This document shows positions 8,421 through 15,078 of a DNA stretch of 26,094 bases, one piece after another. This DNA comes from DASQPR01 sp035263025 (lineage in GTDB: Bacteria > Actinomycetota > Actinomycetes > Mycobacteriales > Micromonosporaceae). Below the pieces are notes generated by a model that made no database searches, was not told the DNA's origin, and saw nothing but the letters and a program-made list of their open reading frames with translations. The number at the start of each line of letters is the position of its first letter. Within the stretch, counting starts at the first letter, position 1. A program made the position numbers and the translations under genes. The stretch spans positions 1 through 26,094 of the forward strand of contig DATFRR010000183.1 in assembly GCA_035263025.1 (NCBI GenBank), written 5' to 3'.

Positions 8421-9686
8421 TCAGTCGGGGTAGCCGGGCATCGGGAAGTCGGCGAGCAGCTCGGCGACCGCGTGGGCGATCCGAGCGATCGCGTCGGTGT
8501 CGTCCTTGATCGCGGCCGCGACCGCGTCGTCCATCCACGCCGCGATCTGTGGCATGTGCGCCTCGGTGAGACCACGCGTGGTCAGCGCCGGCGTACCCAA
8601 CCGGATGCCCGACGGGCTCCACGGCTTCCGTGGGTCGAACGGCACCGTGTTGAAGTTCAGCTCGATGCCGGCCGCATCCAGTGCCTTGGCCGCTGGCTTG
8701 CCTTCGATGCCCTTGTTCGTCAGGTCGATCAGAATCAGGTGGTTGTCCGTACCGCCGGAGACGAGGTCGAAGCCGCGTTCGTTCAGCGAATCCGCGAGCG
8801 CCTTGGCGTTCGCCACGATCTGGTGTGCGTACGTCCGGAAGCTCGGCTGCGCCGCCTCGTGCAACGCAACCGCGATGCCGGCGGTCGTGTGGTTGTGCGG
8901 ACCGCCCTGCAACCCGGGGAACACCGCCTTGTCGACCGCGGTCGCGTGGTCGGCATCGCACATCAACATCGCGCCACGTGGCCCGCGCAGCGTCTTGTGG
9001 GTGGTCGTCGAGATGACCGGGGCGTAGCCGACCGGCGACGGGTGCGCGCCGCCGACGATCAAGCCGGCGATGTGTGCGATGTCCGCGACCAGCAGCGCGT
9101 CCACCTCGCGCGCGATCTCCGCGAACGCGGGGAAGTCGATGGTACGTGGGATCGCCGTACCGCCACAGAAGATCATCTTCGGTCGCTCGGCGAGTGCGAT
9201 CTCGCGTACCCGGGTCATGTCGATGCGTCCGGTCGCGCGGTCGACGCCGTAGTGCACCGGCCGGAACCACTTGCCGGTGGCCGACACCGGCGAGCCATGC
9301 GTCAGGTGGCCGCCATGGGCAAGCTCGAGTGACAGGAACGTGTCGCCCGGTGTCGCAAACGCGAGATAGACGGCGAGGTTCGCCGGCGAGCCCGAGTACG
9401 GCTGGACATTGGCGTGATCCACGCCGAACAGTTCGCGAGCGCGGCTGGCGGCGAGTTGTTCGATCGGGTCGACGAACTGCTGTCCCTCGTAGTAGCGCTT
9501 GGTCGCGTACCCCTCGGAATACTTGTTCGTCAGAACAGTACCCGTCGCCTCGAGTACCGCGGCGGACACATAGTTCTCCGACGGGATCATGCGGAGCTTG
9601 TCGTGCTGGCGCGCTGCCTCGCCCTCAATGAGCGCGGCGAGATGTGGGTCCTCGGCGGCCAGATGTGGGATCGGTGGTACGTGCAC
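8421..9686 (-). CDS. glyA: Serine hydroxymethyltransferase
   Basis: 421 residues. It converts serine plus tetrahydrofolate to glycine plus methylene-THF with PLP in the cytoplasm, feeding purine and thymidylate synthesis. Motifs: MIPSENYVSAAVLEATG, LTNKYSEGYATKRYYEG, NVQPYSGSPANLAVY, HGGHLTHGSPVS, ADIAHIAGLI, and the PLP-lysine block VISTTTHKTLRGPRGAM. GLQGGPHNHTTAGIAVAL and SGIRLGTPALTTRG are also present. The GTG at 9686 (VHVPPIPHLAAEDPHLAAL) has an AAAGGGG ribosome-binding site about 6 nt upstream, so I prefer it to the in-frame start at 9773, which lies inside the riboswitch. Expression is probably controlled by the ZTP riboswitch directly upstream. A long inverted repeat follows the stop. 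Confidence 0.96.
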   Translation of the reverse strand: MHVPPIPHLAAEDPHLAALIEGEAARQHDKLRMIPSENYVSAAVLEATGTVLTNKYSEGYATKRYYEGQQFVDPIEQLAASRARELFGVDHANVQPYSGSPANLAVYLAFATPGDTFLSLELAHGGHLTHGSPVSATGKWFRPVHYGVDRATGRIDMTRVREIALAERPKMIFCGGTAIPRTIDFPAFAEIAREVDALLVADIAHIAGLIVGGAHPSPVGYAPVISTTTHKTLRGPRGAMLMCDADHATAVDKAVFPGLQGGPHNHTTAGIAVALHEAAQPSFRTYAHQIVANAKALADSLNERGFDLVSGGTDNHLILIDLTNKGIEGKPAAKALDAAGIELNFNTVPFDPRKPWSPSGIRLGTPALTTRGLTEAHMPQIAAWMDDAVAAAIKDDTDAIARIAHAVAELLADFPMPGYPD

Positions 9687-9708
9687 GGATATCCCCTTTG
9701 CCAAGTGG

Positions 9709-9787
9709 CCGGCACCCAGGCGCGCGGTGCTCGGTCGTGTCGCTTCCCGGTGGTCGTTTCCACCTTGTGCCACGCCAGTCGCGGAAA
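9709..9787 (-). ncRNA. ZTP/ZMP riboswitch (pfl RNA) in the glyA leader
   Basis: Read on the minus strand, the leader contains CCGCGACUGGCG, then GGUGG-AAACGA-CCACC (the P2 hairpin), CGGGAAGCG, and after a short spacer GCACC...GCGCCUGGGUGC. These match the conserved CGUGACUGGCG, ACCACYGGGRAGCG and CCGCCUGGGC blocks of the pfl motif in the right order and spacing. ZTP riboswitches sense ZTP/ZMP, which accumulates when 10-formyl-THF is short, and switch on one-carbon and purine genes; glyA is a classic target. The aptamer ends 22 nt before the GTG, close to the AAAGGGG ribosome-binding site, and no T-run terminator is visible, so control of translation initiation is more likely than termination. 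A P1 pairing is short but possible (CGC with GCG). Confidence 0.85.
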
Positions 9788-9792
9788 CCTAG

Positions 9793-9798
9793 ATGCTA
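9793..9798 (-). promoter_or_regulatory. Possible -10 of the glyA/riboswitch promoter
   Basis: TAGCAT on the minus strand fits TANNNT. A start about 7 nt downstream would fall near 9786, right at the 5' edge of the riboswitch. No clear -35 is seen. Confidence 0.33.
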
Positions 9799-9837
9799 CC
9801 GGATCTGTTGATCATGGCGACCGAAACGACGGACGCG

Positions 9838-10347
9838 TCACGCTTGCGGGAAACTCTCGGCATCGGCCGCGTACCCCAGCATCCACGTGGCGTGCAGCCG
9901 AAAGAAGACCACGTTCGGTCCCCATGTGGTCGGCGACGAGCCGTAGTAGCCGGTGAAGTAGGCGTCGAGCGGGGCAAAGTCGGGGGAGTCCTGGTCGATG
10001 TATTCCGCGTTGCCGTGTGCAAAGACGGCGAGCCGTTCGCCGTCCACATGCGTCGCGCTGACCGCCGGCCGCGCCTTGATATGCCGTGCCTTCACCGCGC
10101 TGGCATCCGTGCTGAACACCCACGCGCCGTGCATGAAGTGCCCGTCGAGGCAACTGGTGCGAGGCTCACCGGCCGCCGTCACGGTCGCCACGACCAACAC
10201 CTTCATACCGGTCAACTCGGTGGCGATCTGGCTCGCAGACAGCCGTCGCTCCGGTCGTACGATGCCGAGGAGATGGCGGTTGCGGGTCGCGATCGACTGG
10301 TCCAGCAACGCCTGCAGTGCGTCGAGTTCCTCGGGCGTTTCCTGCAT
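9838..10347 (-). CDS. Pyridoxamine 5'-phosphate oxidase-fold protein (FMN or F420 split-barrel)
   Basis: 169 residues from the ATG at 10347 (MQETPEELDALQALLDQS); an in-frame ATG three codons earlier (10356) is also possible. A helical N-terminal segment is followed by a split barrel: TGMKVLVVATVTAAGEPRTS, GAWVFSTDASAVKARHIKAR, AVSATHVDGERLAVFAHGNA and YFTGYYG. The pattern of small-molecule/flavin-binding split-barrel proteins with KARHIKARPAVS is typical of actinobacterial PPOX-class proteins that use FMN, F420 or heme. Cofactor and substrate are not determined. It precedes glyA on the same strand with 151 bp between, which contain glyA's own promoter candidate and riboswitch, so it need not share glyA's control. 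Confidence 0.78.
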   Translation of the reverse strand: MQETPEELDALQALLDQSIATRNRHLLGIVRPERRLSASQIATELTGMKVLVVATVTAAGEPRTSCLDGHFMHGAWVFSTDASAVKARHIKARPAVSATHVDGERLAVFAHGNAEYIDQDSPDFAPLDAYFTGYYGSSPTTWGPNVVFFRLHATWMLGYAADAESFPQA

Positions 10348-10424
10348 ACGCCCCATGGTGGTCGGTGAAACGCATCGATGCGAGCCGACCCGCCTATCGG
10401 CCATCCGACAATTCGGGCATGTGC

Positions 10425-12272
10425 CTATTCGGGCACCCGCCGGTACGCACCGTCCGACGCGCTCGTGGTCATCGACGCGTACGCCCGAAGTGCCGCCGAC
10501 ACCGTACGGTCGCGGTCCACCGGCGTATACGGCCGGTCGCGCTTCTCCTGCGCGACGCGGCGCGCGTCGACGACGTCGTCGGCGACGGCGAGCCGTAGCG
10601 ACCGGCTCGCGATGTCGATCTCGATGATGTCGCCGTCTTCGATCAGCGCGATCAGCCCGCCGGCCGCCGCCTCTGGCGAGATGTGGCCGATGGACAGGCC
10701 CGACGTCCCGCCGGAGAACCGTCCGTCGGTGATCAGCGCGCACGCCTTGCCGAGACCGCGGCCCTTGAGGAACGACGTCGGGTAGAGCATCTCCTGCATG
10801 CCCGGGCCGCCCTTGGGCCCCTCGTACCGGATGACAACGACGTCTCCCGCGACGATCTCGCCCTTGAGGATGCCGGTCGCGGCGGCCTCCTGTGACTCGA
10901 ACACCCGGGCCGGGCCGGCGAACGACCACAGGTCCTCGCTGACGCCGGCGGTCTTCACGACGCATCCGTCAACGGCAAGGTTTCCGTGCAGGATCGCGAG
11001 GCCGCCGTCGACCGAGTAGGCATGCGCGAGGTCGCGGATGCAGCCGTCGCTCGCGTCCGTGTCGAGTCGATCCCATCGGTTGTTCGTGGAGAACGGTTCC
11101 GTCGTCCGTACGCCGCCCGGCGCCGCGTGGAAGAGCTCGACCGCGTCCGGCGACGGCGCGCCACCCCGGACGTCCCACGTGGACAACCACTCGTCGACGG
11201 TCGCGGAATGCACCGTGGTCACGTCCCGGTTCAGCAGCCCCGCCCGGTCCAACTCGCCGAGGATCGCCGGGATGCCACCGGCGCGGTGTACGTCTTCCAT
11301 GTGGTACGTCGGCGTGTTCGGCGCGACCTTGCAGACACACGGCACACGACGCGACACCGCGTCGATGTCGGCGACACCGAAGTCCAGTTCGGCCTCCCGG
11401 GCGGCGGCCAAAAGGTGCAGCACCGTGTTGGTCGAGCCGCCCATCGCGACGTCGAGCGCGACCGCGTTCTCGAACGCCGACCGGGTCGCGATCGACCGCG
11501 GCAGCACGGACGTGTCATCGCCGTCGTAGTAGCGGCTGGCGAGGTCGACGACGATCCGACCGGCGCGTTCGAAGAGTGCGCGGCGAGCTGCATGCGTGGC
11601 GAGCGTCGAGCCGTTGCCCGGCAGCGCGAGCCCGATCGCCTCGGTAAGGCAGTTCATCGAGTTCGCGGTGAACATGCCGGAACAGGAGCCGCAGGTGGGG
11701 CACGCGGATCGTTCGATGGCACCGAGTTGGTCATCGGTCACCGCGGCGTTGGACGACGCGATCATGGCGTCGATCAGGTCGATGCGGGAGTGCACGACTC
11801 CCTCGATCGCGACGGTCTTGCCGGCCTCCATCGGGCCACCGGACACGAACACCGTCGGGATGTTCAGCCGCAGCGCCGCGAGAAGCATCCCGGGCGTGAT
11901 CTTGTCGCAGTTCGAGATGCAGACCAGTGCGTCGGCGCAGTGCGCGTTGACCATGTACTCCACCGCGTCGGCGATCAGCTCACGGCTCGGCAAGGAATAC
12001 AACATGCCGCCGTGGCCCATCGCGATGCCGTCGTCGACCGCGATCGTGTTGAACTCGCGCCCGACGCCGCCGGCCTCGGCTACCGAGTCGGCCACCAAAG
12101 CGCCGAGGTTGCGGAGGTGGACATGGCCCGGTACGAACTGGGTGAAGCTGTTCGCGATCGCGACGATCGGCTTGCCGAAGTCCTCGTCGGTCATCCCGGT
12201 GGCCCGCCACAGCGCACGGGCACCGGCCATCGTCCGACCGTGTGTCGAGGTTCTGGACCGCAACTCGGGCAT
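10425..12272 (-). CDS. ilvD: Dihydroxy-acid dehydratase, E. coli-type
   Basis: 615 residues, matching the long (~616 aa) IlvD type. The enzyme dehydrates 2,3-dihydroxy-isovalerate and -methylvalerate to the 2-oxoacids for valine, leucine and isoleucine synthesis. Motifs: VAIANSFTQFVPGHVHLRNL, NTIAVDDGIAMGHGGM, YSLPSRELIADAVEYMVNAH, ISNCDKITPGML, CPTCGSCSGMFTANSMN, AMGGSTNTVLHLLAAA, YEGPKGGPGMQEMLYPTS and ITDGRFSGGTSGLSIGH. Cluster ligands in NCDK and CGSC are present, with Asn at the first position (ANSF), as in E. coli. The ATG at 12272 (MPELRSRTSTHGRTMAGARALW) is the family start, with GGTGGG just upstream; the frame is open 46 codons further but that is not family sequence. It is divergent from the GGDEF-EAL gene. 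Confidence 0.97.
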   Translation of the reverse strand: MPELRSRTSTHGRTMAGARALWRATGMTDEDFGKPIVAIANSFTQFVPGHVHLRNLGALVADSVAEAGGVGREFNTIAVDDGIAMGHGGMLYSLPSRELIADAVEYMVNAHCADALVCISNCDKITPGMLLAALRLNIPTVFVSGGPMEAGKTVAIEGVVHSRIDLIDAMIASSNAAVTDDQLGAIERSACPTCGSCSGMFTANSMNCLTEAIGLALPGNGSTLATHAARRALFERAGRIVVDLASRYYDGDDTSVLPRSIATRSAFENAVALDVAMGGSTNTVLHLLAAAREAELDFGVADIDAVSRRVPCVCKVAPNTPTYHMEDVHRAGGIPAILGELDRAGLLNRDVTTVHSATVDEWLSTWDVRGGAPSPDAVELFHAAPGGVRTTEPFSTNNRWDRLDTDASDGCIRDLAHAYSVDGGLAILHGNLAVDGCVVKTAGVSEDLWSFAGPARVFESQEAAATGILKGEIVAGDVVVIRYEGPKGGPGMQEMLYPTSFLKGRGLGKACALITDGRFSGGTSGLSIGHISPEAAAGGLIALIEDGDIIEIDIASRSLRLAVADDVVDARRVAQEKRDRPYTPVDRDRTVSAALRAYASMTTSASDGAYRRVPE

Positions 12273-12431
12273 CCCACCAGCATGCCACCGACGGGGTATG
12301 GCAGCGCCGTCAAGGTCTGGTGTTCCACCAGGTAGGAAGCGTGACGCGAAGTCGGATAGCCGACGATGGCGTGCCGGCTGGGCGGATGCGCACCGCGTCG
12401 GCTCACACAACGTCGCAGCGTACGCAAGGTA

Positions 12432-12459
12432 TTGAAATATCGTTCAGGTCCGGCAGAGT
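12432..12459 (+). promoter_or_regulatory. Possible promoter of the GGDEF-EAL gene
   Basis: TTGAAA (12432-12437), a 16-nt spacer and CAGAGT (12454-12459), followed 6 nt later by the GTG start, so the mRNA would be leaderless. The same CAGAGT with a 6-nt gap precedes the ilvB leader peptide start. The rest of the 193-bp divergent region (12273-12465) shows nothing else I recognise. Confidence 0.4.
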
Positions 12460-12465
12460 GTATGC

Positions 12466-14772
12466 GTGGCCCTCAATGCATGGTGGACGATCGTCGCACT
12501 GCTGGTGGGGGCCAGCGCAGTGGGCGCCATGGTGGCGATCGCGCGTTCCCGGCACGGGATACGCCTGTGGTGGGTCAACCTGGTCTGCGCCGGCATCGCG
12601 ACGAGCGCCGTCGGCTGGCTCGGCTCGACGGGACTCATGCTCGCCGCGCCGCCCAGCGCCGATCACGGCAGCACCGCCGAGACTGTCGTCGCCGCGGCAG
12701 GCGTCGTGCTCAGCGTCGGGCTGCTACTGGCGGCGGTGGAGATGTTGCCGTCTCAACCTGAATCGGCCGCGGCACGCTTGCGACGGGCGGTGGACGGCCT
12801 GCAGGTCACGTGCGCGCTGGCGCTTGCGGGTTGGATCATCGCCGGGCTGTGGTTCGCGCCGGGTGGCCACATCACGGTGCACCACGATCTGTCGTGGATC
12901 GCGACGTCCGTGGCACTCGTCGCGGCGGCCACTGCGGCGGGCGTCACGGTTGTCACGATCCTGCAGACGCCGCCGCCGCGCCAGGCCGCCGGTCTGCTCA
13001 TGTTCGGCGTGGTCGCGGTCGCGTTCGGCGGCACGGGTACGGTCATCGCAGCGGCCGACTTCCGCAGCCCCGCCACAGTGGCGACGTCCGGGTTGCTGGC
13101 GACCATCGGGATGGCCTCGATCGGGTACGCCGCATCGGTCGGTCGCCGGCTGATCGCACCCGCGCCGCAGGGTGCCCCGACCCGGTGGGGTCTGCCGTTC
13201 GCCACCGTCGGCGTCGCGCTCAGCATGATCCTCGTACAGCTTGTCGTCGGCGGCCCGCCGGACGAGGTCGGTGCGATCATCAGCGTACTGACCGGCTTCG
13301 TCCTCGTGCTGCGACAGGCGCTGGCGCTGGCCGACGGCCGTCGCTATCTCGCTCGACTGCACGCCGACCAACAGCGCTTGCGCGAACTCGCATATACCGA
13401 TCCGCTCACCGGCGTGGGCAACCGGCGAAGTCTCATGTCCACACTCGACACCGTGATCGCCGAGCGCCGCGACGGATTGTTGGTGATGCTCGACCTCGAT
13501 CGCTTTACCAACGTCAACGACGTACGGGGCCATGACGCCGGTGACGCGGTGCTCGCCGAGGTCGGCGCGCGTCTGCGGTCCGTACTCCGGCCGGCCGACG
13601 TGGCGGCGCGCACCGGTGGTGACGAGTTCGCCGTCGTACTCTGCCCGGACGCGGACGACGTGGATCGCGATGATGCCGACGGGCACGTCGCGGACGGGAA
13701 CGTGGCGGATGGACACGTGGCGGACGGCGTCGTCGACCGACTCGTGTCAGCGCTCGCGGCGCCGTACGAGACCCATACCGGGACGGTCGCCGTCGCCGCG
13801 AGCATCGGTCTCGTCCCGTGCCGAGTGGCGTCCGACGTACCCACACTGTTGCGTAACGCGGATGTCGCGCTGCGATTCGCCAAGCGCAGCGGTGCGGGTG
13901 CCGTCCAGCGCTATGACGCCGCATACGACGACTATGCGCAGCGCCGCATCCGCATCGAACAGAACCTGCGCGACGCGTTGCGGGCAAACGAGTTCACGTT
14001 GGCGTACCAACCGATCGTGACCTTGCCGGATGGCCGCGCGGTGGCCATGGAGGCACTGATTCGCTGGCACAACGCGGAGCTCGGCCGGGTGCCGCCCGAC
14101 GAGTTCATCCCGATCGCGGAGGAGGTCGGGCTCATCACGGCGATCGACCGATGGGTGATGCAGCAGGCCTGCGCTCAACTGGCCAGATGGCTCGCCAACG
14201 GATATGAGCTGTGGATGTCGGTGAACGTGTCGGTGCGCGAGCTACACCAGCCGGACTACGTGCACCAGGTCGTGGAGACGCTGGGATCGCATCACCTGCC
14301 GCCCGAGCGTCTCGTGCTGGAGCTGACCGAACACTCGGCGGCACCGGACGTCGAGTCGTTGGCCGTTCGGTTGAACGCGCTGCGCGAGGCTGGATTACGG
14401 ATCGCATTGGACGACTTCGGCGCCGGATATTCGTCGCTTGGACAGCTGCGGTCGCTGCCGGTCGACATTCTCAAGATTGATCGGTCGCTGGTCGGCGAAC
14501 CGGGGATCGGCGGCCCACCGCGGGCGGTGGCGCCGCTCGTGGACGTCGTCGTGCAGCTTGGCAACCGGCTGTCCCTTGACGTGATCGCCGAGGGGGTCGG
14601 CGACGCCGCACAGCGAGCGGTCGTGGAGGAGGCCGGCTGTGCGCTGGGCCAGGGAGATCTCTTCGGTCGCCCGATGGCCGCCGAGCACGTGGTCGCGTTG
14701 CTGAGCGCGGAGCCGTCGAGCACACCGCTTGATGCGGCGCCGTCGAGCGCACCGCGACAACGTCACGCGTAA
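12466..14772 (+). CDS. Membrane GGDEF-EAL protein (cyclic-di-GMP synthesis and/or degradation)
   Basis: 768 residues. About eight or nine hydrophobic helices fill residues 7-286 (clear ones near 7-26, 73-93, 112-131, 143-166, 174-196, 243-262), a multi-pass sensor region with no named domain that I recognise. A GGDEF domain follows at about 303-486: LAYTDPLTGVGNRRSL, DLDRFTNVND, and an intact RTGGDEF (384-388) with an inhibitory RxxD site (R375-D378). An EAL domain follows at about 497-745 with MEALIRW (E529), N588 in NVSVRE, E619 in LELTE, DDFGAGYSSL (D649, D650), LKIDRS (K670), IAEGV and GQGDLFGRP (Q729). Both sites therefore look competent. The start is GTG at 12466 with no ribosome-binding site. 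It carries a four-copy ADGxx insert in the GGDEF domain and a duplicated Pro/Ser motif at the C-terminus. Its signal is unknown. Confidence 0.93.
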   Translation: MALNAWWTIVALLVGASAVGAMVAIARSRHGIRLWWVNLVCAGIATSAVGWLGSTGLMLAAPPSADHGSTAETVVAAAGVVLSVGLLLAAVEMLPSQPESAAARLRRAVDGLQVTCALALAGWIIAGLWFAPGGHITVHHDLSWIATSVALVAAATAAGVTVVTILQTPPPRQAAGLLMFGVVAVAFGGTGTVIAAADFRSPATVATSGLLATIGMASIGYAASVGRRLIAPAPQGAPTRWGLPFATVGVALSMILVQLVVGGPPDEVGAIISVLTGFVLVLRQALALADGRRYLARLHADQQRLRELAYTDPLTGVGNRRSLMSTLDTVIAERRDGLLVMLDLDRFTNVNDVRGHDAGDAVLAEVGARLRSVLRPADVAARTGGDEFAVVLCPDADDVDRDDADGHVADGNVADGHVADGVVDRLVSALAAPYETHTGTVAVAASIGLVPCRVASDVPTLLRNADVALRFAKRSGAGAVQRYDAAYDDYAQRRIRIEQNLRDALRANEFTLAYQPIVTLPDGRAVAMEALIRWHNAELGRVPPDEFIPIAEEVGLITAIDRWVMQQACAQLARWLANGYELWMSVNVSVRELHQPDYVHQVVETLGSHHLPPERLVLELTEHSAAPDVESLAVRLNALREAGLRIALDDFGAGYSSLGQLRSLPVDILKIDRSLVGEPGIGGPPRAVAPLVDVVVQLGNRLSLDVIAEGVGDAAQRAVVEEAGCALGQGDLFGRPMAAEHVVALLSAEPSSTPLDAAPSSAPRQRHA
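13675..13734. repeat. 4 x 15-bp in-frame tandem repeat in the GGDEF domain
   Basis: Four 15-bp units encode ADGHV, ADGNV, ADGHV and ADGVV (residues 404-423), inserted between GGDEF-VVLCPDADD and VDRLVSAL. Units differ mainly at third positions, so the array is not brand new. The first half of each unit is GC(C/G)GA(C/T)GG. Confidence 0.9.
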
Positions 14773-14857
14773 TCCCGCGATCCGAGCCGGTTGAGCACTG
14801 CCTCCGACGGCGGTGGGGTACGGATTCGCGCGTGACGTGCCCAAGATGTGAGACGCC

Positions 14858-14886
14858 TTGACTCAGGGCGTGAGATGGGTCAGAGT
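14858..14886 (+). promoter_or_regulatory. Promoter of the ilvB leader
   Basis: TTGACT (14858-14863), a 17-nt spacer and CAGAGT (14881-14886). The expected start is at about 14893, the A of the leader-peptide ATG, so the leader peptide would be translated from a leaderless mRNA; no good ribosome-binding site precedes that ATG. Confidence 0.48.
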
Positions 14887-14892
14887 TGTGGC

Positions 14893-14928
14893 ATGTCCGT
14901 CCGCAGCTGGATCCGAGTACTTAGCTAG
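14893..14928 (+). CDS. ilvB attenuator leader peptide (MSVRSWIRVLS)
   Basis: An 11-codon ORF, ATG to TAG, with one Ile, one Leu and two Val codons packed into ten positions. Its stop lies directly before the pause hairpin and 33 nt before the terminator stem. This is the arrangement of branched-chain amino acid attenuators upstream of ilvB in Actinobacteria, where stalling at Ile, Val or Leu codons prevents terminator formation. The peptide presumably has no function beyond being translated. The Trp codon in the middle is unexpected. Confidence 0.72.
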   Translation: MSVRSWIRVLS

Positions 14929-14958
14929 GCGCACGCTCTTCCACCGAGGAGTGTGCGC
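14929..14958 (+). promoter_or_regulatory. Pause hairpin of the ilvB attenuator
   Basis: GCGCACGCTC (14929-14938) pairs with GAGTGTGCGC (14949-14958) with one mismatch and a 10-nt loop. It starts at the base after the leader stop codon. Its left arm contains GCACG (14931-14935), which can alternatively pair with CGTGC (14965-14969) in the terminator's left arm, a plausible antiterminator. Confidence 0.6.
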
Positions 14959-14991
14959 AAGCCCCGTGCCGTTCGGCACGCGGGCTTTTTT
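14959..14991 (+). terminator. Intrinsic terminator (attenuator) before ilvB
   Basis: AGCCCCGTGCC pairs across a GTTC loop with GGCACGCGGGCT (one bulged C), followed by six T residues (14986-14991). It lies about 87 nt upstream of the ilvB ATG and after the leader peptide, so it acts on the ilvBNC transcript itself. The remaining ~85 nt before ilvB hold no obvious further element. The stretch 14773-14857, just after the GGDEF-EAL stop, shows no clear terminator for that gene. Confidence 0.85.
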
Positions 14992-15078
14992 GTTGCTCTA
15001 GTTAACGGATCCGGTTGCACTGGTCACCGGACCGCAGAACCGGTCGGCACCGACGACCCGAAGCGAAAGACTTGACCG

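Noticed and set aside
10986..12335. 449-codon open frame on the plus strand opposite ilvD
   Set aside because: Antisense shadow of ilvD with Arg/Asp/Val-rich composition and no domain signal.
13675..13734. CRISPR-like or phase-variation array
   Set aside because: Units are contiguous without spacers, and the 15-bp period keeps the frame, so gain or loss of units would not switch the gene off.
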